Shown here in pieces: positions 10,700 through 21,768 of a DNA stretch of 64,000 nt. How positions within the stretch are numbered: position 1 is the first letter of the stretch; the number at the start of each line of letters is the position of its first letter. The stretch lies in NCBI GenBank assembly GCA_021229015.1, contig CM037788.1:37968024-38032023 (forward strand). Direction: 5' to 3'. Source of the DNA: Solen grandis. Taxonomy: Eukaryota > Mollusca > Bivalvia > Adapedonta > Solenidae. A program made the translations under genes and the position numbers. The notes under the pieces are model-generated. The model did not search any database. It saw only the letters and a program-made list of their open reading frames with translations, and had not been told where the DNA came from.

Positions 10700-11189
10700 T
10701 TAAAAGCCCATTATGCTTCCAAAAGCAGTGTATATTCTTCAGAAAGAAAAGCAAAGTGTGTGCTAAAGATTTGTTCCGAGATGCAATCTATACATACTCG
10801 TTTGCAAAGTCTGCAAATCCTTATCAATTATCAGTAGTCATTCCATATGTCTCAGTTAATGAATCATGAGTGCATAAATTTATGACATTGCAGGTAAACA
10901 AATTGTGTTTCTACAATGGTTTTTCAAATTCAAATCATTTCTGATTATAGACTGTCTTCGGGAATATTCGCCAATTCAAAATGTAAACAATAAGAGTATT
11001 TTGACATCCAACCAAAACACTAAATTGGGTTATTTGATCAACATTTTTAATGTATTTAGCTGTTATTTTACAGAAGATATTTGCACATTTTGTACCAATT
11101 GTGTTGGTCTATTATATGTCAGTGTTATTTTTCTTTTTTTTTCCTTTTTCATGAAAAATGAATCATTATGAAACATAATGGGCCTATAG
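10700..11189. mobile_element. MITE-like element, family TTAA-AGGCCCATTATG (copy A)
   Basis: Ends with short inverted repeats: AAGCCCATTATGCTTC on the left and the complement of AGGCCCATTATGTTTC on the right. The interior ('gatttgaattcaaaccatt'-like segment and AAGAGTATTTTGACATCCA) is shared, in opposite orientation, with copy B at 12080-12471. There is no protein-coding capacity. The right-arm counterpart (50649-51214) is about 75 bp longer in the interior. Confidence 0.65.
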
Positions 11190-11210
11190 TAGAAGAAAAA
11201 ACTGATCATT

Positions 11211-11370
11211 TCAATAGGGAGTAAAAAAGGAAACTGGCCCACCCCCCGGGGGCATATTTTTCAATGAATCAACTTTATTATAGAATTATGGACAGACTCT
11301 GAGGTGAACATTTATGCCAAATGAAATCAAATTGTGTGAATTGGTTTCAGAAAAGAATTTTTTTATTTTT
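11211..11370. repeat. Third unit of the ~150-bp subrepeat
   Basis: Shares 'caatgaatcaacttta', 'gaggtgaacatttatgcc' and 'aaatgaaatcaaatt' with the two units before the MITE. The mirror unit is about 50490-50640. Confidence 0.55.
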
Positions 11371-11723
11371 TTTTATTTTTTTAAACTCTGTTGGTTGCCA
11401 TTCTGCATGGATCAAGTTTATTTTCACAAATTTTGTGAAGGGCCACCATAGGATCATGCCAAGTTTCATCAATTTCTATCCACTGGTTCATGAGATGTCT
11501 TTTAAATCATATTGTTGATGCTGCACAAGGGAATCAGGTTAGTCAGAACATGTAGCGCGGAGAGATAAAAACTCCACATGGTAAAAGTTCATACTGAACA
11601 TTAAATCATATGACCTATAGTTTCAGTACAAAAATATCTCTTTACAGAACCTGGGACTTCTCCAGAAACTAATTATTGAATTTTAGTGTTAAAAGGGAAA
11701 AAAAAAATTTTAAAAAAAAAGGG

Positions 11724-13127
11724 AAGAGGGCCTTAAAGACGCTCACCTGAGAAAAACTGCCTTCATTGCCTGTACAAGTTACTAAATTATAATGAAGTTG
11801 TTCTGAGTACATAATCCATGAGATCATTTCGATTCCATGAACTAAACAGTGCCTGTGGTCAAAATTTGAAGTCAAACTTGACTGAGAGATTATGGCTATA
11901 AACATTGTCAGTGAAACTTCAAAAAGAAATGATGATGCTAGAGTGTAAATGAAATCTGGTATTATTTTTTGTAATTAAAGGGCAATAACTCCTGACATAA
12001 TTATCCAATATCAGCCAAAGTTAAACATGGCCTAGAGATTATGACTATTGACATTATCAGAAATTTTGAAAATGATTGCTTAAAGGCCCATTATTTTTCA
12101 TAAATGATTAAAGTTTTCATATAGAAGAAAATATAAAATAACATTGAGTCATTGTAGACTAACACAAATGGTACATAATGTGCAAATATCTGCTGTAAAA
12201 TTACACTTAAACACATAGAAAATGTTGATCAATTTATGCAATTCAGTATTTTGGATGGATGTCAAAATACTCTTATTGTTCACATTTTGCATTGGCGATT
12301 ATTGCTAAAGACTGTCTATAATCGGAAATAATTTGAATTTGAAAATCTGTCGACGAAACCCACTTTTTTTATCTGCCACATCATGAATTGATCAATGTAC
12401 TCGTGATTTGTTTATGGAGCTTTTCTGACTAAAGCATATGTATTGCTTTCAGAAGAATAAAGGGCCTTTAAGAAATGAAGATGCTAGAGTTCAAACAAAG
12501 TTAAATTTGGCCAAAATTAAAAGGAACCCCAAATAATGTCATTAAGTTTGAAAATGATTGCTTAAGAGTGCAAACAAAGAGAAATCTGACATTTTTTAAT
12601 ATGAAAAGGGGCATAACTCATGACCTAATTGGGCGATATCAGCCATAATCGAACTTGATATTAAAGAGGCATAACTCTTGTTCTTATTGGCCGATAACAG
12701 CCATAATAAAACTTGGCCAAAAGAATATGGCTATATGGCTATAAACACTGTCATAAAGTTTGAAGATGATTGCTTTAAAAATGAAGATGCTAGAGTGCAA
12801 ACAAAGTTAAATCTGGCAAATTTAAACATTAAAAGGGGCATAACTCCTAACTGGCTGATATCTGCCATAATCAATCTTGGTTGATAGAATATGGCAAAAA
12901 ACATTGTCATAAAGTTTGCAGATATTTACTTGAGAAATGAAGATGCTAGAGTGCAAACAAAGTGAAATCTGACATTTTTTAATATCAAACATAAAGTTTG
13001 AAGATGATTGCTTAAAAAATGAAGATGCTATAGTGCAAACAAACTAATTGTGGATGACAGATGGATGACGGACATTCATCGATCCTTATAGCTCATCCTG
13101 AGCACAGGTGCTCAGGTGAGCTAAAAA
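11724..13127 (+). mobile_element. Modular short element with nested MITE (copy c)
   Basis: Begins GGGAAGAGGGCC then GCTCACCTGAG, and ends with the hairpin GAGCACAGGTGCTC followed by AGGTGAGCTAAAAA. The interior is a series of ~170-180-bp repeats with 'atgaagatgctagagtgcaaac' and 'gccataatcaaacttgg' themes, as in copy b. MITE copy B is inserted into one of these repeats. It is non-coding. Mirror copy: 48567-50057. Confidence 0.75.
12080..12471. mobile_element. MITE-like element nested in copy c (copy B)
   Basis: The flanking host repeat reads 'gattgcTTAA' before and 'TTAAgaaatgaagatgc' after the insert, whereas undisturbed repeats read 'gattgcttaaaaaatgaag'. This implies a TTAA target duplication. 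The insert ends AGGCCCATTATTTTTC / GGGCCT. The orientation is opposite to copy A. TTAA duplication is typical of piggyBac-type elements, but no transposase is present to confirm that. Confidence 0.65.
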
Positions 13128-16100
13128 GGAGTTTCGACAAAATTTACTGTTTCTTATAATGGTATCATAAATGATATGAGTTGAATATGCATTGGAAGAC
13201 TTTGCCATATAAAAAAACTTTGTTTAATTCTTCTTTTTTGAAGAGATTCTCAATATCCAGTATCTTGCTTAATTAATATAATCCATCCATCATTAAATTA
13301 TGATAATGGTCCATCAAGTGATAGTGGGAATTTCATAATAAATGCAAGCTTCTAACAATTTTGAGAAAAAGATCCTTTAACTGCAAGTCAATGGATGTTT
13401 GCATCTGTATTAAAGTCCTTTAAAGCATTTGGAGGACAATGATGATACTGTAATGATGGATGGATTACCTTAAGTTAGGACAATCATTTTGTTCTTAAGA
13501 TTTAAATATTTACTTATGTAAAATTCACAAAAGAATTTAACACAGAATTTCAACCCCTCCAGGGTTAAAAGAGTTGAGATGCTGTAAATCATAGACATGA
13601 TCTTGTATATCATAGTAGTGCCCCACTCTTTAAATGTGGTAGTGGTGTGATATGGTGGAAAGTTTAGCATGGCATTACCTAAGTACCACAATAATTGTAC
13701 CTTTGAGTCACATTCAATTTTGGTAAACTAACAATTAACTCATTACTATATTTTACTTCTTCATTTACTTTCCTCATAAAAAAACAATAATTACCAGTAT
13801 TGAATAAATCTTCATTTATCTTTCATACATTTTAATCAAAAGGTAATTACAGAAACTGAACCTTTATTAACACTGAATGCCTTGTGGGCATGCACTGTTA
13901 AACAATCACTGTCACTCATGCTTATTCTATGACCTCATTGTAATGTGGATAGAGACAGAGAGGATTGGCAGAGACAGAGATTGCTCAAGAGAAAGATATA
14001 CAGACAAAAAGAGATTGGGAGAAAGTGTTGTTAGAGATTCAATGTCATTTAAAAAAAAAGGAAAAGAATTGGTAGATGGATGCTCCTAGATTAAGTACTA
14101 GTTAGAAAAGGACTATTTCTATCATTTATTTCCCACATGTTTGTGAAAAAAATGCAATGTAAAGATTTATAAAGGGGAAATAATTAAAAAAAAAAAGAAA
14201 GGCAAATATCAAGATCATTAAACACTGTACATTCTGCCAAAGCATTCTTTGAATAGGTGAGCTAAACGCAAAGCCAGGGTGCAGGACACAGACCGGTGTT
14301 TAACAATGTGATTAAATAGACTTCAGGACTATACAATAGCTGCACTGAGAGGAATCATAGTCAATAGTTGACCTGGTCTACACAAAAGAACAGTCAATTT
14401 TGTTAATGATTCTGTTTGTAAGTAGGCGATGACCTAGCCATGAAATGGGAAAAGCAGAGCTTTGATTTTTATTGCTAAAAACTGGAAAGATGCATTAAGA
14501 TAACATAAACAAGATGTGAGATATTTCCTGACCTACTCTCGATGCTCTCTTGGTTATCCACATTTTTATGTCAGAATTTGCATGCCAGTGTCAAAAATCC
14601 AACGGGTTGAATGAATAATTTACAAGAACAAGAGGGTAATGACAGTTAAGGGCTGCTCACCTGATGATTGTTTTACTGAAAACAGCTATGTGTTTTTAAA
14701 GAGATGAATGATTCTTAGGTAGAGACTCACCTAAGAAATATCTTTGCTAAAATATTTTCAATCTTGAATGTATTTACGGATAAAAAGATTTTTAAAGTTT
14801 TCACAAAACACATATGAAACTGTCTCTGTCTTGTGAATTCCATTGGTAGGAACATTTGTGTTATAATATTTATAAATCCAGCCAGCTGAGTTTTAAAACA
14901 AATTTTTCACTTTATACAATCATATACTAAGTTGCACAAGAAAATATGCACTCAGACTTGTGCTAATCTAAATGTATTCTTTCTTTCCAAGATATATTAT
15001 GTTTGGCATAAACATTTAAGTATTGTGTAGCCAACAGGTCCATTTTTTTTTGTTGAAAGTTTTGATGATTTATAGAATTGCTTGCAGTTGAAACAAAAGT
15101 ATAAAGTGTCTGAAAAACAAAAAACAAAAAAACACACACATCTGAATTAATGAACAAAATTTTGTGACTGAGTATTTATAAAGAAAACTTGCTTGGTTTT
15201 TAAGATATCCCAATAACTTTCACAATCTTGGTAAAGGTTCAAGGACTATCTGTGCCAAAAGATTTTCAAATATGGCCGGTAGTTTAGGAGAAGGTTTTTT
15301 TTTAAGTTTTCTCTTGATATGTTTCTTCATTTTCCATTGCCATGGAAACCAGATTTCTGCATGGAACTTTGAAAAGGGAAAACCTAAGGAACAGCCCTGT
15401 AAATTAAGTTTGGTAAAAATTTTAGAATACATGTTATTTGAAGGAACTGATGGCAATGAACAAAATGGTCTTCGATGGATGACTGACACTGACCAATCAC
15501 ATAGCATCACAAGCTTGTTGTGCTTCAGCAAGCTAAAAACAAAATGTAAGCTAATGCAGATGTCAAACAACCTGTCACATACCAAGGGAAAAGGAAATTA
15601 TGTGTAAAAAAACAGTCTGTAACCTATCGCAAGGGTCACAGTCCCCGTCGTAGTGTCACATCCAAGGTTATCAGTAATACAGAAATTCTAGAAGTTGTAG
15701 TTATTGTATGTATTGATCATCTATGCAACGGATACAGACTTTGCTGTTTCAGGAATATCAATCCAAATTGAAATTACTTAGAAAAAAATGAGACATAAAA
15801 ATTATAATGAACTAAAAAAAGTTGGGTTTCATTATACAGTTATAAATCTTGTGAACTAAAAAGTTTTTAAACTAGATCTCTATTCTCATTCCAGCCCAAA
15901 ATTCTTATTTATTTTTTCTAAAAAGATACAAATAAAGTTCAAACAATGATGCTCAGATCCATTAAATAAGTCATGATATATGACCTACCACTTTAATTAG
16001 ATATTGTAATTACTGCATGAAGGCATTGTTTGGAAAATATTCCAGAAAAAGGGGGATTAGGTTTAATTACATTCTTTGCGACATGGTCTTCCCACTGCAT

Positions 16101-17394
16101 TGGAATCTAAACCTATTTCAGACCCATGACACTTTCCCAAAATGCATCATTACAGAAAATATGATAAACCAAATCTAATATGCTATATATTTACACAAGA
16201 TCTTTCCTTTACCCAAAACTTCACCATGTTGAACAGTATATGATTTATTATTGTTAATGATTTATAAAAATAAAGGCATTCATTTAGAATCCAACAGAAG
16301 AAAAGACTCTTGACAGAGCTGAACTTAATGTAGTCAGAGACATTATAATAATGGTCATTTTTTTGCAATGGTGGCAAAAGGAAATTTTGGAGTTGACTTG
16401 TCGCTAGGGCAACCATTTTCAAGACCTCTCATATAACTCAACATACTGGTAAGATCCAAGAAACATTGAGGAGATAAAGATAAATGTTCAAGAAATAATT
16501 TCAAATTCAGTTAAAGATGTGTATTATATCAATGTATCTTAGCAACCAATATAAACAAAATCAAGAACATGCTTTATGTCTGAAAGCTATCAAGGTCTAA
16601 CACATAATTATACTTTACCAACTGATCAGGGGCTAACCCCAGTGTATGACAAGGCATCACAATATGTTTCCATGATAAAAGGCTTCAGGAAGTGTTAAGT
16701 GCTATTTGAAATTAACTGACCACTCTGAGACTGATCAAACCATTACTGACCCTATTGCCAGAAACATATATATTCCAAGAACTCTTGCCTTTTTATTCTC
16801 TCTGCTTAGTGTTTTAAGACTTCCTGGCCATTTTATTACTGGTATTAATGTGTCTTGATGAAATAGAAAAGCAGTACATTACAGACTGCTTGGCCATTCA
16901 TTACGGTTTCATGGCAACAGCTCTCTCTCGCTGTCATTATGGCCAACCAAACAAGTCTATGTGAGAAAGGTTTCAAGATATTACAAAACAACCCCACTGA
17001 AATATCTGTTTTAAGATCAAAATGTTTCTGTTATTATGAACATGTGCATAGCAGAGTATTAAATTGACTTTTTACTACAATGAATTTTCTCTCTACAAAC
17101 AAAAATGGCTGCAAGCATGCGTTTTCTCCCATTAAAATTCATATGCTGTAAACACATTTCTGAGATAGATTAACATGACTGCATCTTCATTATTTTTTGT
17201 TGACAAAAAATTTCATTGGATATCTATCAGAGGTAACTAATCTTGGTTGCATTTGTTTATGGAGTCATATTCCTGAAAATATGGGAGAACAAAAGATTTT
17301 TGTTAATCCTGCTCCTCATGAATATACATTTCAAAGTTTATGACTTGATGGATATCAATTTACTGAAATTTAAATGGAACAAGTAACTGGTGTT
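13128..17394. other. 4.3 kb without a recognised gene
   Basis: AT-rich sequence. It includes a 5'-end fragment of the modular family near 14622-14690 and overlapping opposite-strand frames at 15220-15607 (121 and 111 codons), which are preserved in the right arm but show no recognisable domain. No tRNA, splice-bounded exon or clear tandem array was noticed. Confidence 0.45.
14622..14690 (+). mobile_element. 5'-end fragment of the modular short element (copy d)
   Basis: Contains ACAAGAGGGTAATGACAG followed by GCTGCTCACCTGATGA, matching the 5' start and CTCACCTGAG motif of the family. No matching 3' end follows. The mirror fragment is about 47012-47056. Confidence 0.4.
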
Positions 17395-17660
17395 GCACAC
17401 AACAAAGGAGTCCCGCACCGGTGCATAATTTTTCTGTTACCATAGCAACCAGAATTTGGTCTGAGAAAAAAACAAAGTGACCTGCAGAACCTCTACTGCC
17501 ATCTATTCATATACCAAGTTTCATAATATTATCTTAAACAGTTTTTAAGTTATTGCGGGATGCAAATTTCTGGACATCCGAACAAACAGATGGACAGAGG
17601 GACAAACAGACGGACAGACAGATGGAGGGCAAACCTATTGTCCCCTAAGGTAAAAACACC
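17395..17660 (+). repeat. Dispersed-repeat-like segment with a GGACARACRGAY tail
   Basis: A segment with 'ataccaagtttcataatatt' and 'aagttattgcgggatgcaa' is followed by a short microsatellite of GGACAGACAGATGG-like units (17573-17628) and 'cccctaaggtaaaaacaccgg'. I recall similar segments as dispersed repeats in bivalves; a second GGACAGACGGACGAACAGG tail occurs at 63688-63711. Mirror: about 44030-44300. Confidence 0.5.
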
Positions 17661-18394
17661 GGTAAGGGACTTACAAGGATTTTTCTTCTTGCAGACTGTG
17701 TTGACTCCAACATTGCATGATCAAAGAGAGGATCGAGGCTTCTGAACTTATATAGTTTTTATATCATCACAGGATCCTGATTTCCAGAAAGTCGTTGGTA
17801 ATGTCCTTTAGAATCCTTCTATTTTAAGCTGCCCCAATGACATACTATCAACATAAGCAATTCAATCCCTAAATAGTTTTGCTTAAACTGATTCATTTTA
17901 CATTAAATGGGAAATCAGTTCTTACAACTTATACTTAAACCCTTCTCAATGGTTCCTGGGTTGGACCAGTGCTTTGCACTCAGGAAGGTCATGAAAATCT
18001 GTGTTCAAACCCAAAACCTTTGGATCTGCAATTGGGTATGTTATCACTGGACCACTGCACCCTTGAATCCATAAATGATTCTCAGCACAAGAATTCTGGA
18101 TTATAAGGTTTGATTTTACAAAAACACCAGTTCTAATTGCTAGCAAAAAAATCGACATATACAACTAATGCAAAGAAATATGTTAAACTTGATTATATTG
18201 ATATTCATTGAAAGCAGATTCTGAACAAAGTTTATCTGTCAGAGGAGAGTATGACAGAAATGTCTAGAATATTAGTAAATTATTTCAAGATAAATTGGAA
18301 AAAACATGTTGTGAAATTATGAACATGCTTCATATCTCCGCTTTTGAAATCCTGTCTAGCAAATCATGACCCAAGGGTGTTAATTTGTTTAAAT
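17661..18394. other. 3' flank of the DIRS element, no gene seen
   Basis: AT-rich single-copy-looking sequence up to the element edge at 18395-18397. The same flank is present in the right arm beginning at 43267 with ATATTTAAACAAATTAACAC, which fixes the element boundary. Confidence 0.5.
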
Positions 18395-18573
18395 ATGAAA
18401 TTTTTGAAGTAAAATTAATTTTAATTAGTAAATACTTACCTGTTATTACTTCAGGTATGTGTCTATTTGTGCACAGCTTCCAAAACAGAGTCCGCAAAAT
18501 AAACCATTCCCTAAACCCCCTAGTTACCGGAAGTGTAACCCCCGTTCTCCAATTGTATATGAAGCCATCGAGG
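18395..18573 (-). repeat. DIRS 3' terminus (inverted terminal repeat)
   Basis: Carries the shared ~120-bp inverted repeat (18436-18555) plus its own outer 41 bases (from 18395), which are absent from the 5' terminus. The outer 55 bases (18395-18449) are a perfect reverse complement of 18613-18667 within the internal complementary region. Confidence 0.88.
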
Positions 18574-18612
18574 GATACAACCGCCAGCAAGCGGGGAGGG
18601 AGGTGGGACTCT

Positions 18613-18709
18613 GTAATAACAGGTAAGTATTTACTAATTAAAATTAATTTTACTTCAAAAATTTCATTTTAATAGCATAAATACGTTACCTGTTATTACT
18701 TCAGGTATG
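18613..18709 (-). repeat. DIRS internal complementary region (ICR)
   Basis: Two blocks placed back to back. Bases 18613-18667 are a perfect 55-bp reverse complement of the element's 3' outer edge (18395-18449). Bases 18666-18709 match the reverse complement of the 5' outer edge (24665-24707). The blocks overlap by a few bases (CATTTT) at the join, exactly the geometry in which an ICR can template the joined ends of a circular DNA intermediate. Confidence 0.88.
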
Positions 18710-18809
18710 ACTTCGTCGCTAAGGCGGGAGGTTGCTAACAAAGAACCTTGATTGCAGCGATACCCGAAGTAGAAAACGACCAAAGCCGCCGAGGCGTCAG
18801 ACATGATGA

Positions 18810-19895
18810 TTAAACTATTGTCTGAGCCACTACAAGTGGACCCAAATCCACAAGGTTTTGTGATTGGTTAGCCAGTGAGCGGAGATAAAAGGAAGAAAAC
18901 GTAGTAGAAGACTTCCAAGAGGCCGCTTTGAGAATATCGTCCATGGGAGATTTATTCAAGAAAGCCCAAGAAGCAGACAAAGCACGGAGCTCATGTGGTC
19001 TAATTCTTAAAAAGGATAGATCCCTGTCCGAAAGATCCGAATAGGCAAACTTGATAGTTGAGGCTACCCAACGAGATATTGATGCTGCCGAAACTTCGCC
19101 CCCCCCTTTTATTGGGAGGAAAAGTCGAAGACGACGACCCCGTAAAGATTTAACCTTCTGGAGGTAAAACTTCAAGGCTCTAACTGGGCAAAGAAGCCGA
19201 TCAGGATCTCCCCTGGAGCAAGACCTAGCAAGGCTCGGAATAACTACCGGAGGGGGACAGACCGACGGGAGCTGGGTTTTCGCAAGGAAACCAGGTTGAA
19301 AGCTCAAAGATACAGAGCCATCAGATTTGTTAAAGCGTAAATAGCCTTCCTCAGTAGAAAAGGCATGAATTTCACAACGACGTTTAGAAGACGCCATTGC
19401 TATAAGAAAGACCGTCTTCCATGTTACGTGCAGTAGAGACGCCTCAGAAAGAGGTTCAAAAGGTGCCTTAGTAAGAGCCAGTAAAACACAAGAAAGATCC
19501 CACTTCGGAGTTAACGAACGAGAAACCGGCCTAGACAGTTCAAACGAACGAATAATTTCCGAAAGATAAGGATCCGAACCAAGGGAAGAGGATCTGTGAA
19601 ACTTAAGCGTGTTCGATAACATAGACCTATAACCCTTGATAGAACTGACCGCAAGTTTTTTCTCGTTAAAAAGAAAAACTAGAAAGTTAGCGATTTCTCT
19701 GACAGGAGCTTTGACCGGATTAATCTGCCGTGCGATACACCAATCACGGAAGACCTTCCACTTTGCCTGGTAGACAGATCGAGTAGATTGTCTCCTGGCT
19801 TTAGAGATAATAGAGGCAACTGTTGCCGAAAATTTCTTCTGTCTAACTCGCTGTTGGATAACATCCAAGCGTGAAGACGAAGAGCGCAGGGATTG
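18810..19895 (-). CDS. DIRS ORF3: tyrosine recombinase, intact
   Basis: The open frame extends from 20447 to 18810, but only its last ~360 codons look like recombinase, so I place the supported part from about 19895; the true start codon is unclear. Numbering from 20447, residues ~195-300 form a SAM-like, core-binding domain ('SVYQAKWKVFRDWC', 'GYRSMLSNTL'). The catalytic domain follows, with Arg356/357 (KRRCEIHAF), the HxxR pair His485 and Arg488 (RPHELRAL), Trp511 and the nucleophile Tyr521 (FSSFYLR). All key residues of the family are present, so this copy could be enzymatically competent. It overlaps the ORF2 end in another frame, typical of DIRS elements. It would integrate the circular DNA intermediate without target duplication. 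Confidence 0.88.
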   Translation of the reverse strand, partial: QSLRSSSSRLDVIQQRVRQKKFSATVASIISKARRQSTRSVYQAKWKVFRDWCIARQINPVKAPVREIANFLVFLFNEKKLAVSSIKGYRSMLSNTLKFHRSSSLGSDPYLSEIIRSFELSRPVSRSLTPKWDLSCVLLALTKAPFEPLSEASLLHVTWKTVFLIAMASSKRRCEIHAFSTEEGYLRFNKSDGSVSLSFQPGFLAKTQLPSVCPPPVVIPSLARSCSRGDPDRLLCPVRALKFYLQKVKSLRGRRLRLFLPIKGGGEVSAASISRWVASTIKFAYSDLSDRDLSFLRIRPHELRALSASWAFLNKSPMDDILKAASWKSSTTFSSFYLRSLANQSQNLVDLGPLVVAQTIV

Positions 19896-21716
19896 TCGTG
19901 AAGGACCCTGTTCCGACCTTGTGACAGAAGGTCCGGAACCTGGGGGAGTTCTACAGGATCGTCTATCAGAAGATCCAGAAGATCCACGAACCAAGATCGC
20001 GTTGGCCAAAGTGGAGCTACAAGGAGGATCCGGCACTGAGATCGCAGGATTTTCCTTAGAACTAAGGGAATCAGAGAAAACGGTGGAAACGCATAAGCAA
20101 ATAGATGATCCCAGTTTACAGACAGAGCATCTATCGCCCAAGCCCGGTGATCCGATACCGGTGACACAAACAGCGGAAGCTGGTTGTTCAGCCTGGTAGC
20201 AAATAGATCGACAGACGGAGACCCGAAAATCGCAAACAGAGTTGTCGCGATCCGAGGAAGTAACTTCCATTCCGAGGGGAGAAGAGAATGTCTGCGGGAC
20301 AGTTGGTCCGCCAGAACATTTAGACGACCCGGAAGATGTCTGACTTGAATGAGTACCGAAGACACCTGACACCAATGAAGAAGGTGCCATGCTTCCATGC
20401 ACAGAGAAGGCGAGTGCGTCCCCCCTGTCTGCGGATGTAAGAGACAACAGTCGTGTTGTCCGTAGATACTAGAACAGATTTGCCTCGAATGAGAGGAGAA
20501 AACTGTCGTAAGGCTAGTAGAACCGCTTTGAGTTCGAGGTTGTTGATATGAAGAGAACTGTCCTGAGGGGACCAAAGACCCGAGGCCGTGAGACCCAGAG
20601 GTTCCAGATGAGCACCCCAGCCGGACAGACTGGCATCCGAGAAGAGGAACAGTTCCGCACCCTCTCGGAGAAACGAGGGGGAATTCCACCAACTGAGATG
20701 ATGAACCAATTCCGGAGAAACCGGAAGAATGGTCTGTAAATGGTCTCGACTGGGACGCCAGATCGAGAGTAGTATAAACTGAAGAGGTCGCATGTGAAGG
20801 CGGCCCAGCGGAACAAGATCCGCTGCTGCATTGAGTACTCCGAGAAGCGATAGGAATTCGCGGGCTGAGATCGATTGCCGACGCGAAAACCCCCGAACCA
20901 GAGTTAGAAGAGACATGAGTCTGGGTTCCGGAATTCTGATCCTGTTTAGGTCGGTCAGAAATTGCATCCCGACAAACGTGAAGTTCTGGGATGGGATCAA
21001 CTCCGATTTCTCGGAATTGAGGATGAAGCCTAGCCGGAGAGCTAGGTCTGTCACCCATCGAAGCTCGTCGAGAAGAGCGACTGGGTCCATGTGAAGAAGA
21101 AGCCAGTCGTCGAAATACGCCAGGAGGCGTGAGCCGCGAAAATGAACCCTGGCGACCAGAACCGAAACTATTTTGGTGAAGATTCTGGGGGCCGAAGACA
21201 GGCCGAACGGAAGGGCCTTGAACTGGTAGACAGTTCGGCCATCCGTGAAACGAAGGTATTTCCTGGAATGAGGATGGATAGATACATGGAAGTAAGCATC
21301 CGATAAATCCAGGGAAACAGCCCAGTGACCGGGGAGGACGGCTGCCCTGATCGACGAAGTTGTTTCCATTTTGAAGTGTTCCTTCGGAATGAAGGAGTTT
21401 AGATGAGACAGGTCTATGACCGGTCGAAACCCGCCGTCCTTCTTGGGAACCAGAAAGAGACGGCTGTAAAACCCGGAGAGGTTGGAATCGAGACCCTTTC
21501 TACCGCTCCTTTTTCCAGAAGATCTGAAATGGCGAGTCCCAGACGATGATGATTGGAGGAGAGATGAATGGGAGAGCGTGATAGTGGAGGGGGACGACTG
21601 AACGGAACCCGATACCCGTGTCTCACGATAGACAGGACCCATTGGTCGTCGGTGATTGTCTCCCAATGATGAATGAAATGAGTGAGTCTGCCGCCTACTG
21701 GAAGGGGCAGAAACAC
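19679..21716 (-). CDS. DIRS ORF2: reverse transcriptase, RNase H and methylase-like segment (two apparent frameshifts)
   Basis: Three consecutive frames make one product. Segment 1 (21716 to ~21475) is the RT N-terminus, with GGRLTHF and DLLEKGAVE-like motifs. It is open further upstream, overlapping the end of ORF1, and starts here at GTG, so the true start is unknown. Segment 2 (~21470 to 20426) has the RT core: Asp120 in SLDLSDAYFH and YFDD at residues 184-187 of the 448-codon frame beginning at 21666. It then has RNase H acidic residues Asp344 (FSDAS), Glu379 (NLELKA) and Asp403 (STDNTT). Segment 3 (~20420 to 19679) continues RNase H, then 'VDLFATRLN', 'AYAFPPFSLI' and 'LLVAPLWPT', a conserved DIRS region often compared with phage Dam methylases. 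The breaks lie in GGGTTTT (21467-21474) and a C6 run (20420-20425). Confidence 0.85.
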
Positions 21717-21768
21717 TCTTCCTCCTAATCGAACGTCTGGAAGAGGAAGCGGAAGAAAGGACGCACCC

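Noticed and set aside
13877..14089. 70-codon Arg/Asp/Lys-rich plus-strand frame (and mirror 47605-47802)
   Set aside because: Composition reflects a purine-rich GAGA-type stretch; the frame ends in different places in the two arms, and no domain is seen.
15220..15607. Overlapping opposite-strand frames of 121 and 111 codons, both preserved in the right arm
   Set aside because: No recognisable domain, no splice context, and both strands open at once; preservation between two alleles is expected by chance.
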